DNA of 64,000 bases, taken from contig OX326956.1 in NCBI GenBank assembly GCA_946800325.1, positions 45,585,552 through 45,649,551 of the forward strand, in the 5' to 3' direction. Each line of letters opens with the position of its first letter. Position 1 is the first letter of the stretch. This document shows positions 22,944 to 35,691 of the stretch, piece by piece. The translations under genes and the position numbers were made by a program. This DNA comes from Luzula sylvatica (Eukaryota > Streptophyta > Magnoliopsida > Poales > Juncaceae). The notes beneath the pieces were generated by a model that saw only the letters and a list, made by a program, of their open reading frames with translations, was not told where the DNA came from and did no database searches.

Positions 22944-24890
22944 CACTACAACAGATGGGCTTATCAGCGACGGGGCCAGTTTTTCAGCGACGGGCCGACG
23001 CAAATAAAGGGCACTTTCTGCGATGGGCTGACGCTACTGTTCTTTTCCGACGGTTTTCTTTTCCGACGGCCCGACGCACTTACCGACGGCCCGTCGCTCA
23101 TCTCCAAGCCCGTCGCAAAAGGTCTTTTCCGACGGCAAACTTTTCGTCGGCCCGTCGGTGGTATTATAAACTTGTGCGTCGGCCCGTCGGTGAAGTTCCT
23201 GCCCGTCGTTGAAGAATCTACCCGTCGGTGAAGATCCTGCCACGGCCAGTCCCTGAAGTTTCTGCCACGGCCCGTCGGTGATAGTTTGTACACACTACTT
23301 AAGGGCTTGCCCCCATTCTCTCTCTCTCTCTCTCTGCAGCCCCTCTTCTCTAAACCCTAAACCTAGCCGCCTTCTCTCTCTCGCTATGGTCTCCAGTCTG
23401 GTGCCCCCCCCTCGACCTGCTGCCTCCCTTCTTTTTTCTTGATTCTTCTCAGAGAGCAACAATGGCAGGGTTTGGAGTTTGGATCTTGGGCGAGAAAACC
23501 CTCAATAATAGGTATACCATTTTATCTCTATTTTTGTTTACGTTTTTAATTGGTTGGTTTTTTTTTGTCCGAGAAAACTCTTAAGTTGTTTTTTTTTATT
23601 CAGTTTTGTTTTTGTTATTCCCTCTTTCTCGGTCAAGATCCAAACCCTAGGTTGTGTATTTTCGCTATTTGTTTTTTAATTTGAACTGTTATTGTAGTAT
23701 TTGCAGGTTTTTTTGGGTTTTAAACTATTATTTTGCTTGCGATTTTATTTTAATTTATCTGTTTTAAACTAATTTTTTTAACTAAATTTTATCTAAGTTG
23801 TTTTAATTTTTCACTGTTTTTTTAATTTTTATCTGTTTTAATCATTTCATTTATGTTGTAATCAACATATTTTTTTTTGTTTTTTTACATTTTTTACTTT
23901 TTTTAACTTCTGTTTTTTTTTTAATTTATGTTTTTTATTTTGCTGTGATTTTTTTTTTTGGTTTCTTTTTTTATTATTATTATTTTTTCTCTATCTTTTT
24001 AAGTTATGAATAATTTAAGCTTCTATATATGTGTGTTGATTAGGTTACTTCTTGGTTGGAGAGACGGGACTTTGAGAAAGTGTTGTGTTGCTGGAAAACA
24101 CGCGGTTCTTCACGTTCCAACAAAGGTTAATAATCTATTGTTATTTTGTAATTTCTATTCATTACTGAGTTTTTTGTTCGATTTTTGTTATTTGTTAGTA
24201 ATTTCAGATCGTTAAGCATTGTGAGGTATGGATTTTCATGGAGAATGGGAGCATACGATAGAGGAGGCGGCTTTCGTCTCTGGCTTTACGAAAATCTCTG
24301 GATTTATTTATTTCTATTTTTTGTGTTATGTTTATATTTGTGAGATTATGTATTTTGCTAAGTAATTTTTTTGTATATTTGTGAGATGTTTATATTTGTG
24401 TTGTTATATTTTCTAAGTAATTTTACGAAAATCTCTGAATTGTATCAAAATAAAGATTATAAATAATGTATTATATAATAAATAATAGTAAAATAATAAT
24501 ATAAATAATGAAGTAATATGTTTAACTTTAATAGTATATATAATAAATAATAATATATAATAATAATATGAATATAATATTAATTAAGCGTAATTAAAAC
24601 ATAAACATAACATTAATTATCACTTTCGGTGACGGGCCGTCGGAGAAGACTTCTGCGACGGGCCGTCGGCGAAACCTTCTGCGACGGGCCGTCGGAGAAA
24701 GCTGCGACGGGCCGTCGGAGAAAATGAGCCGTCGGTAAAAGTTGTATCAGCGACGGCCCGTCGGAGAAAGAGGCATCAGCAACGTGGCTTTTACCGACGG
24801 TTTTTTAGCGACGGTTGGCCGTCAGTAAAAGCTTTAGCGACGTTTTTTTGGACTTAAAAGCCGTCGCTGATACCCAGTTTTGTTGTAGTG
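22944..24890 (+). mobile_element. non-autonomous CACTA (En/Spm) element, 1.95 kb
   Basis: Starts CACTACAACAGATG and ends TTTTGTTGTAGTG, with an exact 3-bp target duplication TGT on both sides (22941-22943, 24891-24893). Both subterminal regions (about 22970-23280 and 24625-24870) carry many copies of a CGACGGGCCGTCGG-type palindromic motif in both orientations, as expected for TnpA-type binding arrays. No transposase domain is encoded. The centre (about 23300-24290) looks like a captured host sequence: a CT microsatellite, AAACCCTAAACCTAGCCGCC, an ATG frame (MAGFGVWILGEKTLNNR) ending at a GTATAC donor, and T-rich intron-like DNA. Confidence 0.9.
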
Positions 24891-24893
24891 TGT

Positions 24894-25735
24894 GGACCAA
24901 GTTCATTCATATTTTTTGTCACAAATAAATATGAGAACATTAAAAAAAAACACCCCTAAATTTTTTGAAAATTGTAAAAAATCCCCTAAATTTACATATG
25001 TACATGTTATTTTTTATTGATTTAAAAAAAATCCTAATATTTTTGTACCATATAATAATTTTAAAATAAATATTATTATATGTTATATTTATATAAATTT
25101 AATATTTCATACATTATATATATATTTGAGTTTTGTATTTTTTTCTTGAAAAACTAAAATAATAATAATAATAAGACGAAGAACAATATTAAAAGAACAC
25201 GTTTCAAATATTTAAAAAAATAAAATATTATGAAACTATTAAAGAAATAAAAATAAAAAGCAAGATATTTAAACCGATATTTTTCTATCAATATATTTTC
25301 AAGATGCTTATTTATTATTGTTTATTTTATTATTACCCGATGTTATCTTTTCATGAATAATAAATGAAATATTAAAATAACAAAAATTATTTTTCAATAT
25401 GTAATTATTTTATTTTATTTTGTAATCACTGCATGTTAAGAAATGTTTATAAATTTTCTTAAAATTAATAAAAAATAACAAAAATATTTAGGGGGTTAAA
25501 AAATATACCAAAACACAGATGTGTGAACAATCAGATTAAAAAAAACGTAAAATTCAATTATGTATTAAGAAAAAGAAAATCACGACAGACTATAAAACTC
25601 CCGCGCAATTGAACGAAAAAAAAAACTAATATAGTATAAAGTAAGCAAACCACCCATGTTAATGCATATACTACTACAGAAACCCCAAAAATCTGTTCAC
25701 GGTGAAAAAAGTCTCTTTGAATAATAATTTCAGCA
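24894..25735. other. AT-rich DNA, no gene
   Basis: Low-complexity AT-rich sequence. Its last part (about 25558-25735) is downstream of the MIR157 hairpin and could be the 3' part of the primary transcript. Confidence 0.5.
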
Positions 25736-25767
25736 ATTTCCTTCAAGAGAAGCAGGAGGTTCATTAT

Positions 25768-25868
25768 AAGTCGTGATGACAGAAGAATAGAGAGCACAAA
25801 GAAGTGACATGCAAAATCTCCGAGCATGTAATTTATCCTCTGTGCTCTCTATCTTCTGTCAACAAACA
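25768..25868 (-). ncRNA. MIR157: miR156/157 family precursor hairpin
   Basis: On the minus strand the 5' arm (25862-25842) is 21 nt, starts UUGACAGAAG and ends AUAGAGAGCAC. As far as I recall this is the exact mature miR157 of other plants. The 3' arm (25795-25775, GCUCUCUAUUCUUCUGUCAUC) is the expected star strand with 2-nt offset. The arms pair nearly fully through a stem closed by ACAUGC / GCAUGU around a short loop. miR156/157 guides cleavage of SPL transcription factor mRNAs and sets juvenile-to-adult timing. A TATA box lies about 190 bp upstream, and TCTCTCTTGC-rich leader sequence between them fits a Pol II primary transcript. It is the only RNA gene found in the window. Confidence 0.93.
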
Positions 25869-26048
25869 CCATTTACCTCGCTGCTACCCTAATTCAAAAC
25901 TTCAAAAAAAAACAAAAAAAAACAAAAACAAAGAAAACAAGAGATTTCCTATGACCAAAAGAAAGGTTAAGCAAGAGAGAGAATGGATGCTGTTTGATCA
26001 TGTGTGTGTGTTTGAGGAGTGGGTGAGTGGGCAAATGGTATATTGATA

Positions 26049-26060
26049 CCTATATATAGA
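26049..26060 (-). promoter_or_regulatory. probable TATA box of the MIR157 gene
   Basis: TCTATATATAGG on the minus strand, about 190 bp upstream of the mature miRNA arm and followed by a CT-rich and AC-rich leader. Confidence 0.6.
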
Positions 26061-26384
26061 AAGAGGAGGGTTTTCATGTAAAAGCACCAACTTGGCCACT
26101 TGCGTTATAGCTGTTGATAAGAGGGTCCATTTTAAAGCAAATGTTCCAATTTCGGAAATTTGATGGTTATGTGAAGAAAGCCACGAGTCATGTTCATCCT
26201 TTTTGGTCTTTCTCAGACCAAGTATTGATCTCATTTTGCACTCATTCCGAGTGCCTCTTTGTGTTATATATATGTTTGTTGTTTCATATAGCTATATTAT
26301 TTATCCTAAAAAATATAAAAATATATCAATTGCAATAATAATCTTTTAACTCATTCAAACAAAAAAAAAATTACAATCATAATA

Positions 26385-26744
26385 TTTAGGTGACTTGGGA
26401 TGGTAATGAACCGAGTTCGAACGAACGGAATCTAACTCGGCTCGGTTCGAAATAGGAGTTTGAGTTGTATTCGAGTCTGACTCGAACCAGTTTAGCAAGG
26501 CTCGGATTCGAACTAGTTCGACTTGGCTCTAAAAAAATTATGTTTTTTGAAATTATATGTAAAAATGTTCGAATTTGAGCTAGTTCGAACCGAGAATGAT
26601 CCATTTTGAGATCGACTCGGTTGGAGTTCGTTCGAGCCAATTTTCGTACGAATTTTTTTCGAGTTATTTTAGAACAGAGTTCGGACGAATATCATGCAAG
26701 TTCTACATGTGACCAAGTCGAATAAATAAGATGATTTAAATGTA
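26385..26744. other. GAGTTCGA-rich repeat debris
   Basis: Many short variants of CGAACTCGGTTCGA in both orientations. It recalls the GTTCG-rich stretch at 35735-35935. No gene. Confidence 0.4.
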
Positions 26745-27004
26745 GGGGAGTTCTATCATACACCCTTTTACAAGGGTATTTTGGGTATTTTAGCAATTAA
26801 TTATATTTGTAAAATGGTGTATCATAAAATTTATCTTTTATGGAGATTTTTGTTTAAATGAACAACAAAAAATTCCAATTTAGTTAAGCATTAATTGATA
26901 AATATATTTGATATCTTACCTTAAATATTCATAAATGAATAATTACTTCAAATGTCCTTGAAAATTAGTGTATGATAAAGAATGGATGTATGATAGAAGC
27001 TCCC
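26745..27004 (-). mobile_element. MITE, family M (copy 2)
   Basis: Inverse-orientation relative of 22014-22274 with ends GGGGAGTTCTATCATACACC and TATGATAGAAGCTCCC. AATGTA occurs close to both ends but not exactly adjacent, so the duplication is uncertain. Confidence 0.7.
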
Positions 27005-29279
27005 ATAATGTAAGCTTCGTCATGAAGTAACTCTAACTGATTTTCTCACTGGATTATATGATCATATAAGATCAGCATACAAATCCCTTGTTGAGATCCG
27101 ACAGGATAGAAGGCCAACTTTCTCGTGCCCGTCCTCATTACTGATGTAGTCACGTTAGGTTAAGTGCACTTAGACTCTACTTTTCTAATTAGACTAGGTG
27201 GTTTGACTTAAATATCTTTTCTTGGGAAATGTTTGGCCCTGGCTTTTTCAAAGTTGCATATCGGTTTTATCTTTTTTTTATTTGTTGTATACGGCAACCC
27301 CACAATTTTGATACTCTAGTACGAATCATTAATAAATCTTTGTATTATTTAGAATAGGGTCTAATACACAAATTGTTCATAACTTTTTAACATAATTATA
27401 CTCTTGACAAAAATAACAAATTTTTAACATCTAGGACCGGTTCATTAGTGCTAATTTTGAAGCACAGACTTCGGATCCGAGTCTACGACAAAAGTACATA
27501 ATATAAAATTTGAGGTCAAAAATTTTGAGGTCCATTTTAACAAATTACATAGTGAAATATAAAAATTTAAAATCTATTATAAAAAAAATTGAGAATTATT
27601 TATGATTTGGTTTTATTTCTTTTAAATTTGTGGACCGGCCGGCCCTGTTAACATCACATTGTTATATTCTAAAAATACGTACACAAATAAATATTTTTAG
27701 TATTCTTGACAAAATAGACAAAAGTTCAAGACAAAATACACTTCTCTTTGTATTTCTCGAAACAAATTCATCAATGAACTCATCATATGTTAACATGTCC
27801 AAACACTCTATTGAGATCATAGCTAAGCCGTTCAATTTTTTTGCGAGATGATTGTACAAAGATATTTTTTTTTTATGAACTTCAAATTAAAAAAAAAACT
27901 CATTTGGTGGAAGTCACCGTAACGGATATAGTCAATAAAATTCGAAAAACCACCCATACAAATTGAAAACTCGTGTCTTTTAAATATGATCGAACAAAAT
28001 TAAGGATGTCAATAAAAATTAACTTGTGAGTGAGTTTGTGTTGCTTGGGAGAGAAAAGATGAAACACATAGCTAATATGTTGTATTGGATTGGATTATTA
28101 AAATATTTGGGCTTATTTAAATGAGAAATATAGTATGCCCTACGATCTCACTTAAACATCGTTGTTGCGTCAATCGATGGTATTTAAATGGATTGATTAG
28201 ATCTTAAATTAATGGTTAAAATGACTGATTCAATTAAGTGGTTTATTGATTCAATTAAAAAGTCTAATCAATCAATTTAAACATTGTCGATGAATACATC
28301 AAAGATGTTTAAGTGATATTGGGAGTACCCTATCAAACTCCATTTAAAATTGCCCGTTAACATATACCTACAAATTAAATATACTATTACAGCTCATTGA
28401 TTTGTATTCTAGGACAAGGGCTTGTCTTTCGACTCGGCCTGGGTGTATATATCAAAGCATATATCAATGATTTTTTACATTGTTTATAATATGCTATAAC
28501 TCTCGGCTTAGTTTACTGACTTAAGTAATTAATATAGTTAATTTCACTAATTAATTGACTTAATTTTATCCCAACCGGATGAGTTGTCAATCTGACAAGT
28601 AAAAACCGAACCCGATGGATACTCATCCGTATGGGATGAGTAAAATCCGAAGAAGTTCTCATGGGCGGATATTATTAGAAAAGAAAATATCCGCAATGGG
28701 TCCGAAGAAATGCAAATATTAGAGTTATTATAAATTTAACACGTGCTAAATGGACTAGGCGTGAACGGTGCTAAAACAAAATATTGGCATTTGCATTTTT
28801 CCGAGTTTTTGTTAAATTATTTTTATTTTGGTTTATTTTTTATGATTACTATTTATTGTGTCAACTTTTAAAAAAAAATCAAAATCTAATTTTGTAGATT
28901 TATTATGAATTTAACACATGTTAATTGTGTGAAATGGTAAAAATGATATAGTACCATCCGTTTAACACATGTAAAACGGTGAATTAATTTGAACCAATGA
29001 TTTATTTTTCAAATTTGTAAAATTAGAATTAATTAAGAATTAATGATTGTAAAAAAAATTATAAATGTTAAATGCTTTAAATTATGTGTGAAATGATGAA
29101 ATTTCCCCCCTTCCATATCATATGGGATGAGCAAAAAAAATAGTTTATAATTTACCACCATCATTAATGCAGACGCCAACACACAATCGACCTAGGAGAT
29201 TTTAATGGGGGTGTGCATCACAACTTTTATGATTTATGATAATTGAAATTATTTGGATGTTATATCTTTGATAGATGCA
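27005..29279. other. AT-rich DNA with a possible MITE
   Basis: No gene is supported. At 28133-28333 imperfect inverted ends (CTCACTTAAACATC and GATGTTTAAGTGATAT) flank palindromic AT-rich DNA, similar to about 1105-1320. Confidence 0.4.
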
Positions 29280-31632
29280 GTAAATTTTGAATCATTGATT
29301 AATCATTAACTTTTTGTGTCTATGTTTTATTTATAAATATTTGCTTGTTCATTATTTTACATTTAGTTTTGAGCAATTTTAAAAGGTCGCATCACCTTAC
29401 GATGATGTTGTGTCATACTACTATTTGTTAGGTCAATGTTGGATTTATTGTAAAAAAATTTATATCATTTCACATTATGTTACTAGATTAACTGTGAATA
29501 TAATTGGAATATGAAAAATTCAAATATCTAAAACTAATAAATTAGTATATAATATTATGAAAAGTACATCAAATATTAGTAGTATTTTTTTAAATATATA
29601 TTGTAAAAATTATGAAATATATTCACTTGAATTTTGTTTTTATTTGGAATTCGATATTATCATATTTCCAACATTTTTTCTCTAGCTTAAAGTTATGAAA
29701 ATAATTATGTAAGAAAACACCAAATAAAAATAAGTATAAAAACATTATTGACTTTTAAGTCAATTATTAGTGTTTTTAAAACTATAATTTAAAAAAATTG
29801 TACATGTTACGAAGTAAGTTATGAAGGAAATGCAGTTTCACATCTACGGTAAAATTGTACGTATAAGGATATATGAACATGGTAGTTCATAGAAATATAA
29901 CATGTGTATTAGATGCACATATGTATATATGATATACATAATTACATTGATAAGATAAGATTTTAGGAAAAATCTGTTTGGAACATTTTTACTAAAACGG
30001 ACATAACTTTCGCATACGAACACCGATTTGGATGATTCAACTCTCATAAGTTAGATAATTGGATTATCTACAACTTTCATATTCAGTGGAAAAGCATTTG
30101 AATAACGTAGGACGTTCATTCTAATGAAATACACGAAAGGTTGCGGCAGTTCGACGAAAGGACACGAACGTTTACTAAAACTAGCATAACTTTCGGACTG
30201 GATATCCAAATTGGATAACCTCGGATTTGTTGGAAAGGTGATAAGATCATCTAGAAGTTTCGTTCAGAAAGTTCCTGTTAATTACGGACCTAAGTCGGTC
30301 GAAATTCCAGTTTAGTGAAAGTGTGTCTGCTGATTCTGCAGGAGACACATCTTTTGATCAAATCTTCTAAAAACTTGTCCTTTCGTGCATATAAAAGTAT
30401 CATTTGATTGATTAAAAAGTGTCTATTTACTAGTGAAGGAATACGAGTTATTCTATAAATAGGACCCTAATCTCACTCAATCAAATCAATCTAAGCAACC
30501 ATTATTTCCACTAATTAATCCAGTAATTAAGAGAGAGAAAAGTTCGCCGGAATTCTCCATTGATTCCGGCAAGAGTTTAAGCAAGAGTGATTACGAGGCG
30601 TCTAGGCAGTTTCGTGATTATCCGACGACTCTCGTTTCGCGGTGGATACGAGTAGAGGTACGTATACGTTTGCGTACTAACGAGTTAAGTTCATCAATCA
30701 ACGAGAAGACGAACGGAGAAAGACGACCGGTTTGGGCGTGGGACGAACCGGTACGACCAAAAAGGTGCGAACGAAAAGGTGCGAACGTGAACGGAAGTGA
30801 AGGCTTCGCAGCGACAAACCCTTCGTAAACGATCAATTTCGCTAGGTACAAATATTACGTTTATTAGATTTACGTTATATTAGTTATAGGCAATTTGATA
30901 AACAAATCATAGATGAGATCTCGGGGATTTGTACTCCGTCGAGTCCAATAATTATCCGCTGCGCGGACTCGATGGGGTGTAGATAACCCAACAAGTTATA
31001 TTTTTATTTTTACTCAAAAAAACTTGCTTGTTAATTGTTTAAAAAATTAATAAAAAGGAATGATAGTATTTTACCAAACACAAATAACTTCTTAAATTTA
31101 TAAAACATATGTTTTATAAAAATAAACATGAAAGATAAAAATATAGCTAACCCAATTAACTTCTTTAATTATGTTGTTTAGTTAAAAAATATTAGTTTTT
31201 AATTGTTTAGATTAACGTCGTGAACTATCCATGCAAGACAATTTTGTTGACAATTCTAAATATTTTCATGTAATATCATGTTCAAATTGATTGTAATTTT
31301 GTAGGAATTTTTTTTTTTGTTAGTATTATATAATCAATGACACTCAAAATCTACATACATGTTGTCTTATTCGTTACTTTTAGGTTTATTATTGCTTGAA
31401 TTATTTTGAATAGCAATGATATAAAGATATTGTCTTGTTTTTTTTTTAAAATTGTATTATATCTCAATATAATTATATATGATCGTACTTAGATAAGTTA
31501 TGAAATATAATTATATGTGATATAATTTTATTTGAAATAATATTGTTTTTATCATAGTAAATGGTACATTTGTATTTAAATGAAAAAAATATAATTATCA
31601 CGCTCGTCGCGTAGCACGAGTATTATCCTAGT
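29280..31632 (+). mobile_element. Helitron-like repeat, interrupted by a solo LTR
   Basis: Outside the LTR this matches 1890-3505 piece by piece. It ends with the hairpin CTCGTCGCGTAGCACGAG, then TATTATCCTAG and T, a clean plant Helitron 3' terminus on the plus strand. The 5' end was not found. It lacks the 614-bp insertion seen in the 2-kb copy. Confidence 0.6.
29822..30993 (+). mobile_element. solo LTR, copia-type family A (copy 2)
   Basis: Starts TGAAGGAAATGCAG and ends ACCCAACA, 1172 bp, with an exact 5-bp duplication AGTTA (29817-29821, 30994-30998). It has a TATA box (TCTATAAATAGG near 30455) and the GCTGCGCGGACTCGATG block shared with the family near its 3' end. The uninterrupted relative near 3 kb confirms the insertion point. 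Confidence 0.9.
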
Positions 31633-31905
31633 TAAAATAATTCCAATTAATCATTCTTATTTAATATTAAAAAATTATTAATTATGTATTCTTTGTTAAT
31701 TCCCACGTTAATTAAATGGGTTAATTAGGACATTGCGGGTGTTCTGTTCAAATATTGGGGCAGAATTAAATTTCCCTTTCGGATATGGTGTAAAGATAAT
31801 ACTAGGAAAAAGATGTAACTATAGGACTAGAGTAGGGAATGGACAACTCATCAGTCTTTCCAATTTTGTTTCTGTCATGTATTCACAGATTATATTTAAA
31901 TATAC
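31633..31905. other. short AT-rich spacer
   Basis: Nothing recognised between two Helitron-type ends. Confidence 0.4.
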
Positions 31906-32892
31906 TAGGAAAATATCCCGCGCTTCGCTGCGGGATATATTATTTAATAAGAAATAATATAATAAGCAAAAGTAATTATTTGATATATTATTTGATAAGA
32001 AAATAGATATGATCATAAAATAATAATTTTATCTAAAACGTTACAAGTGCAAAACAAAAGTAATCTTCATAAATGTTAATTTAAAAAAAAAATCTGATAT
32101 TAAATAGTCTCACAAATATTATGCAATAAATATAAATTTTTTTCCTCCTCAAAATATATCATATGTTTCAAAAGAAAAATTGAAATGTTTTATTTATAAT
32201 ACAAAACATGTCAAATAAAATAAAATTCTGAAAATGACAAAAAAAAAAAAAAACATAAAAGACGCAGCTTGGTACCAATCAAAAATATTATAATAAACAC
32301 AAAAAAAACACAGCTTGGTACCAATCAAAACTGTTATAATAAGCAAAAAAAAAAAATACCAGCTCAGGCTAACAAAAAGTATTTGTGTGAATAGTATTTT
32401 GTTAACAGTAAAATTATAGTATACAAATTATATTTATTAATACGATGAAAAATTCAAATATTTTATTTAGAACACAAGACTTATGTCAATTATATTTATT
32501 AATACGATGAAAAATTCAAATATTTTATATAGAACACAACACATATGTCAAATAAAATAAAATTCCAAAAAAAAAAAAACGATGAACAGTATAATGTGAA
32601 CAGTGTTGAACAGTATCTGTGAACAGTGTTTGGTGATGTGGCCTCACCATAGCTCTTGTATTCAAAAAATGGGATGGGAGGGGAGAATTGTTACTTGAAA
32701 GACTTGCCATATTGTAAAACAATCACAAAATATGCGCATGATGATACATAATGAGTTCTAACAAACTAATAAAATTAATATAATATGAAATATTTATTTT
32801 GAAATAATATTATCATTATTATCATAAAATTAACATTAAAATAAAAAATATATAATTATCACAATCACATCGTATCACGAGTATTATCTCAG
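31906..32892 (-). mobile_element. Helitron-like segment with two inverted 3'-type ends
   Basis: The left edge on the minus strand reads ATCCCGCAGCGAAGCGCGGG, then ATATTTTCCTAG and T, a good Helitron 3' end. The right edge on the plus strand (ATCGTATCACGAGTATTATC, then TCAGT) is a decayed version of the same kind of end. It may be two elements abutting or an inverted pair. No coding. Confidence 0.45.
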
Positions 32893-32997
32893 TGATATAT
32901 TTTGTTTCAAATGATATTTTGTGTATTTATCAATCACTGAGTATTTACGAATCAACACAATGCTCACGTGTATTATCAATCATAAAATCAAGTAAAA

Positions 32998-33110
32998 CCA
33001 ATGAGTGTATAGTTCAGTTGGTTGAGTGTGAAACGCAAAAAAACATTTGTTGGGAGAGATTGTAGGGTTTAAGTCACATTGACATCAATGATTAAGTGTG
33101 ATACAAAAAA
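32998..33110 (+). mobile_element. tRNA-derived SINE-like sequence
   Basis: TATAGTTCAGTTGGTTGAG resembles a Pol III A box and TGTAGGGTTTAAGTCAC a B box, followed by a short body and an A-rich tail. The body matches the SINE at 19654-19759. No target duplication was identified. Confidence 0.5.
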
Positions 33111-33785
33111 AAAATCATGTGTTTTGAGATATGATGGATTCAAGTTTCGTTGCCATTAATTGACGGAGGACCACCATACTTGTCCTTTTTATTCTCAAAA
33201 ATTAAAATTAATAATAATATTAAGTCAATTAGAAAGTCTTCCGAATAACTTTGCCAACAAAATTAAGCTGAAAAAGGAAATATCCTCAACTCCACAAACT
33301 CGTCATGCATAAGAATACTCCAATAATTAATGGGAGCATTAGCATTGGTAAATCCACAAAGTTCAATCGGCAAACTTTCGAGCACAAATGAAGAAGCCGA
33401 TTCGACATTACGTGTTGCCTTGTGATTGCGTATTGCACATTTTGAGCTCTTCGTTGTTGGATTATGTTTGACGGATGGTTTATGGTGGGTGCAGACTGCA
33501 GAGCCCAGCCGAAAGAGGAGGCAAACGATGGTGCATGAGGTGTCATTTATTCCTGCCCGTTGGATTTGGTTTTTCCTGTCCTGTTGGAACGTGTCTGATT
33601 GGCTATGTCAATGGACTACTAATTAGGATGGGATATACATACTCATTACCTCGTGAAGTCTTGCACCTACCGAAATCAACCACAAATTTTATCGATAATG
33701 TTTTTTTTCTTATTCAGATGACTCTAATTCGGAATACTTTTTATAAAAACTTTTGTTTGGTCAGCAGCATCGTAGATAAAATGAA
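33111..33785. other. intergenic DNA, no gene supported
   Basis: Moderately GC-richer than its surroundings around 33430-33600, with short open frames on both strands that carry no recognisable motif. Confidence 0.35.
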
Positions 33786-35040
33786 TTGCCAATAACGATA
33801 ATATGACGGTGATATAACAATAATATAACGATGGTCCTAATCGGCTAATCCGTAATAATATATCGTATACAATATATTTTTTTTTAAATTATTATAACTA
33901 TAATTCAAATTTAAAAATAAAATAAACACAAATATTATAATTCAAATTCTAAACAAACAGAACATATTAAGCTTAAACCGACACAACATGATATATCAGT
34001 TTAAACAAACATAACATACAAAATCCAAGTAAAACATAACAAACGTTTAACTCGTACCAAGTAATTTTGCTAAGTTAATTAAATAATTAATACAAACATT
34101 TAATTGTCAAATTCTGCAAAGTTAATTCTGTCAAATTCCACGAATTCAGTTAATACCAAGAAATTTATAAAGATCAAATCCAGTTAACTCGTCGTCATAT
34201 CGTACCAGTTAATACCAACAAGTCTGCCAATTCAGTCGTCGTCTGGTACCAGCGAACTCATCGTCATCACGTCAAATTCTACCAAGTCAGTCAAATTCTG
34301 CCAATTAATACTAACAAATCATAATTAACTCCAGCAGGATTCTGATAATTAACTCGTACCAGTTAACTCGAGGATCAAATCCACGAAAACAAGGACTCGG
34401 GCCATAATTAACCGTACCAGTTAACTCTAGAATTACTCCACGAGCTCGTACAAGTTAACTCCAATCAGAACTCAGATTATTCCACGAGCTCGTACCAGTT
34501 ACCTCCGATCAGATCACCAGGTTTGCACGAGCTCCACGATTAAGCTGCACCCCCCTCTCGTCCTAACTTCTCCATGACTGAGCTTGCAAGCCTGTTCGTA
34601 ACACATTTCTGTACCATTTCTACCATTTCTTTTTTAGGATAGATGCAAGCAAATTGGAAACGCTTATGCGGTTATGCCAGCTCTTTAGAAGACGCCAGTT
34701 AGTAGTTAGTACTTAGTAGTATCCAAAGTACTATTGTATTCTTAATTCTAATTTCTAACCCCCTACTTTCTGGTAATCATTTCCACACTATTTAATAGAA
34801 AAACAGAGCAAAGAGTAAAAACTACTAATTCATGGTTCAACAAAATGTTTTATTTCATGGCCCGAAACACAATTTTTCCTTGGCCCACACAAAATACATA
34901 CAAATAACACCGTTAAACATCGTTAATGAAAAAATAATGGTAGACCGTTATTCGAACCGTTAAGCAAAAAAACATAACATTAATTCATCGTTAATCGTTT
35001 TTTGAATCGTTAAACATGGTTAAGAATCGTTTTTTGCAAC
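33786..35040. mobile_element. possible DNA transposon remnant
   Basis: The left edge TTGCCAATAACGAT and right edge (complement of TTGCAAAAAACGATTC) are weakly inverted. Both are followed inward by AACGAT/AACCGTTA motifs. The interior has many copies of TACCAGTTAACTC. No target duplication was found. Confidence 0.3.
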
Positions 35041-35691
35041 ATTGATGTTTGCGGATTTTTTTGTAGAGTACATCAACTACCCAATGAAGTCTTGCCACAC
35101 TGCCTAAAAACGAAGACAAACCGAAGGTATCGACAAAGAAATAAAATTTACTTACGAACATACATCTCCTAACTAAATCAATTACCACATAGAAATATGA
35201 TAAGTCGAATCGTGAAACAAGATATTGACGTCAAGTGTTTAGTATTTAACAATACATTGCCAATAACTCACACCTTGTGTTAGATCATCTTGATCTATTA
35301 ATTATGTTTAGACGAAATCTCGAATCTCACGTGGACAATAATATAATAGTTTTATTTTTATATATTCTTGACGTTCGGAAGACTAAATATTGTCAAAACA
35401 AAAACTTATTAAAAACATGATTTTTTTTTTAAATTTCTTGTTTTTGTTGAATAATTTCTTTTTGCATTGATTAGTGTGCATGTTAATATTTTTATCTTAA
35501 AAAAACATGAAATGTATAATTATTGATTCCCTTAATTTTTCCGAGCAATAATATTGTCACATAAACCGACCACAAATTAAAAACAAATTATGCCATAATC
35601 TTAAGAATTTGTGTCAGATTTGTGGTCGATTTTTGCGGCCATATCATTACTCAAATGTTCCTAAAAGAGCAACCAAACAAAAATGTTTATA
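35041..35691. other. AT-rich DNA, nothing recognised
   Basis: No gene, repeat end or RNA gene could be supported. Confidence 0.4.

Noticed and set aside
22932..23293. Overlapping frames on both strands
   Set aside because: They are made of the CGACGGGCCGTCGG subterminal array of the CACTA element.
25558..25827. 89-aa hydrophobic frame on the minus strand
   Set aside because: It overlaps the loop and 3' arm of the miR157 hairpin; the hairpin explains the conservation better than a protein.
33000..33080. Possible tRNA gene
   Set aside because: A- and B-box-like words are present but no cloverleaf or anticodon arm can be drawn; a SINE head fits better.
33286..33795. Overlapping frames around 33.4 kb
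   Set aside because: No motif, no coherent exon structure, and frames on opposite strands compete.
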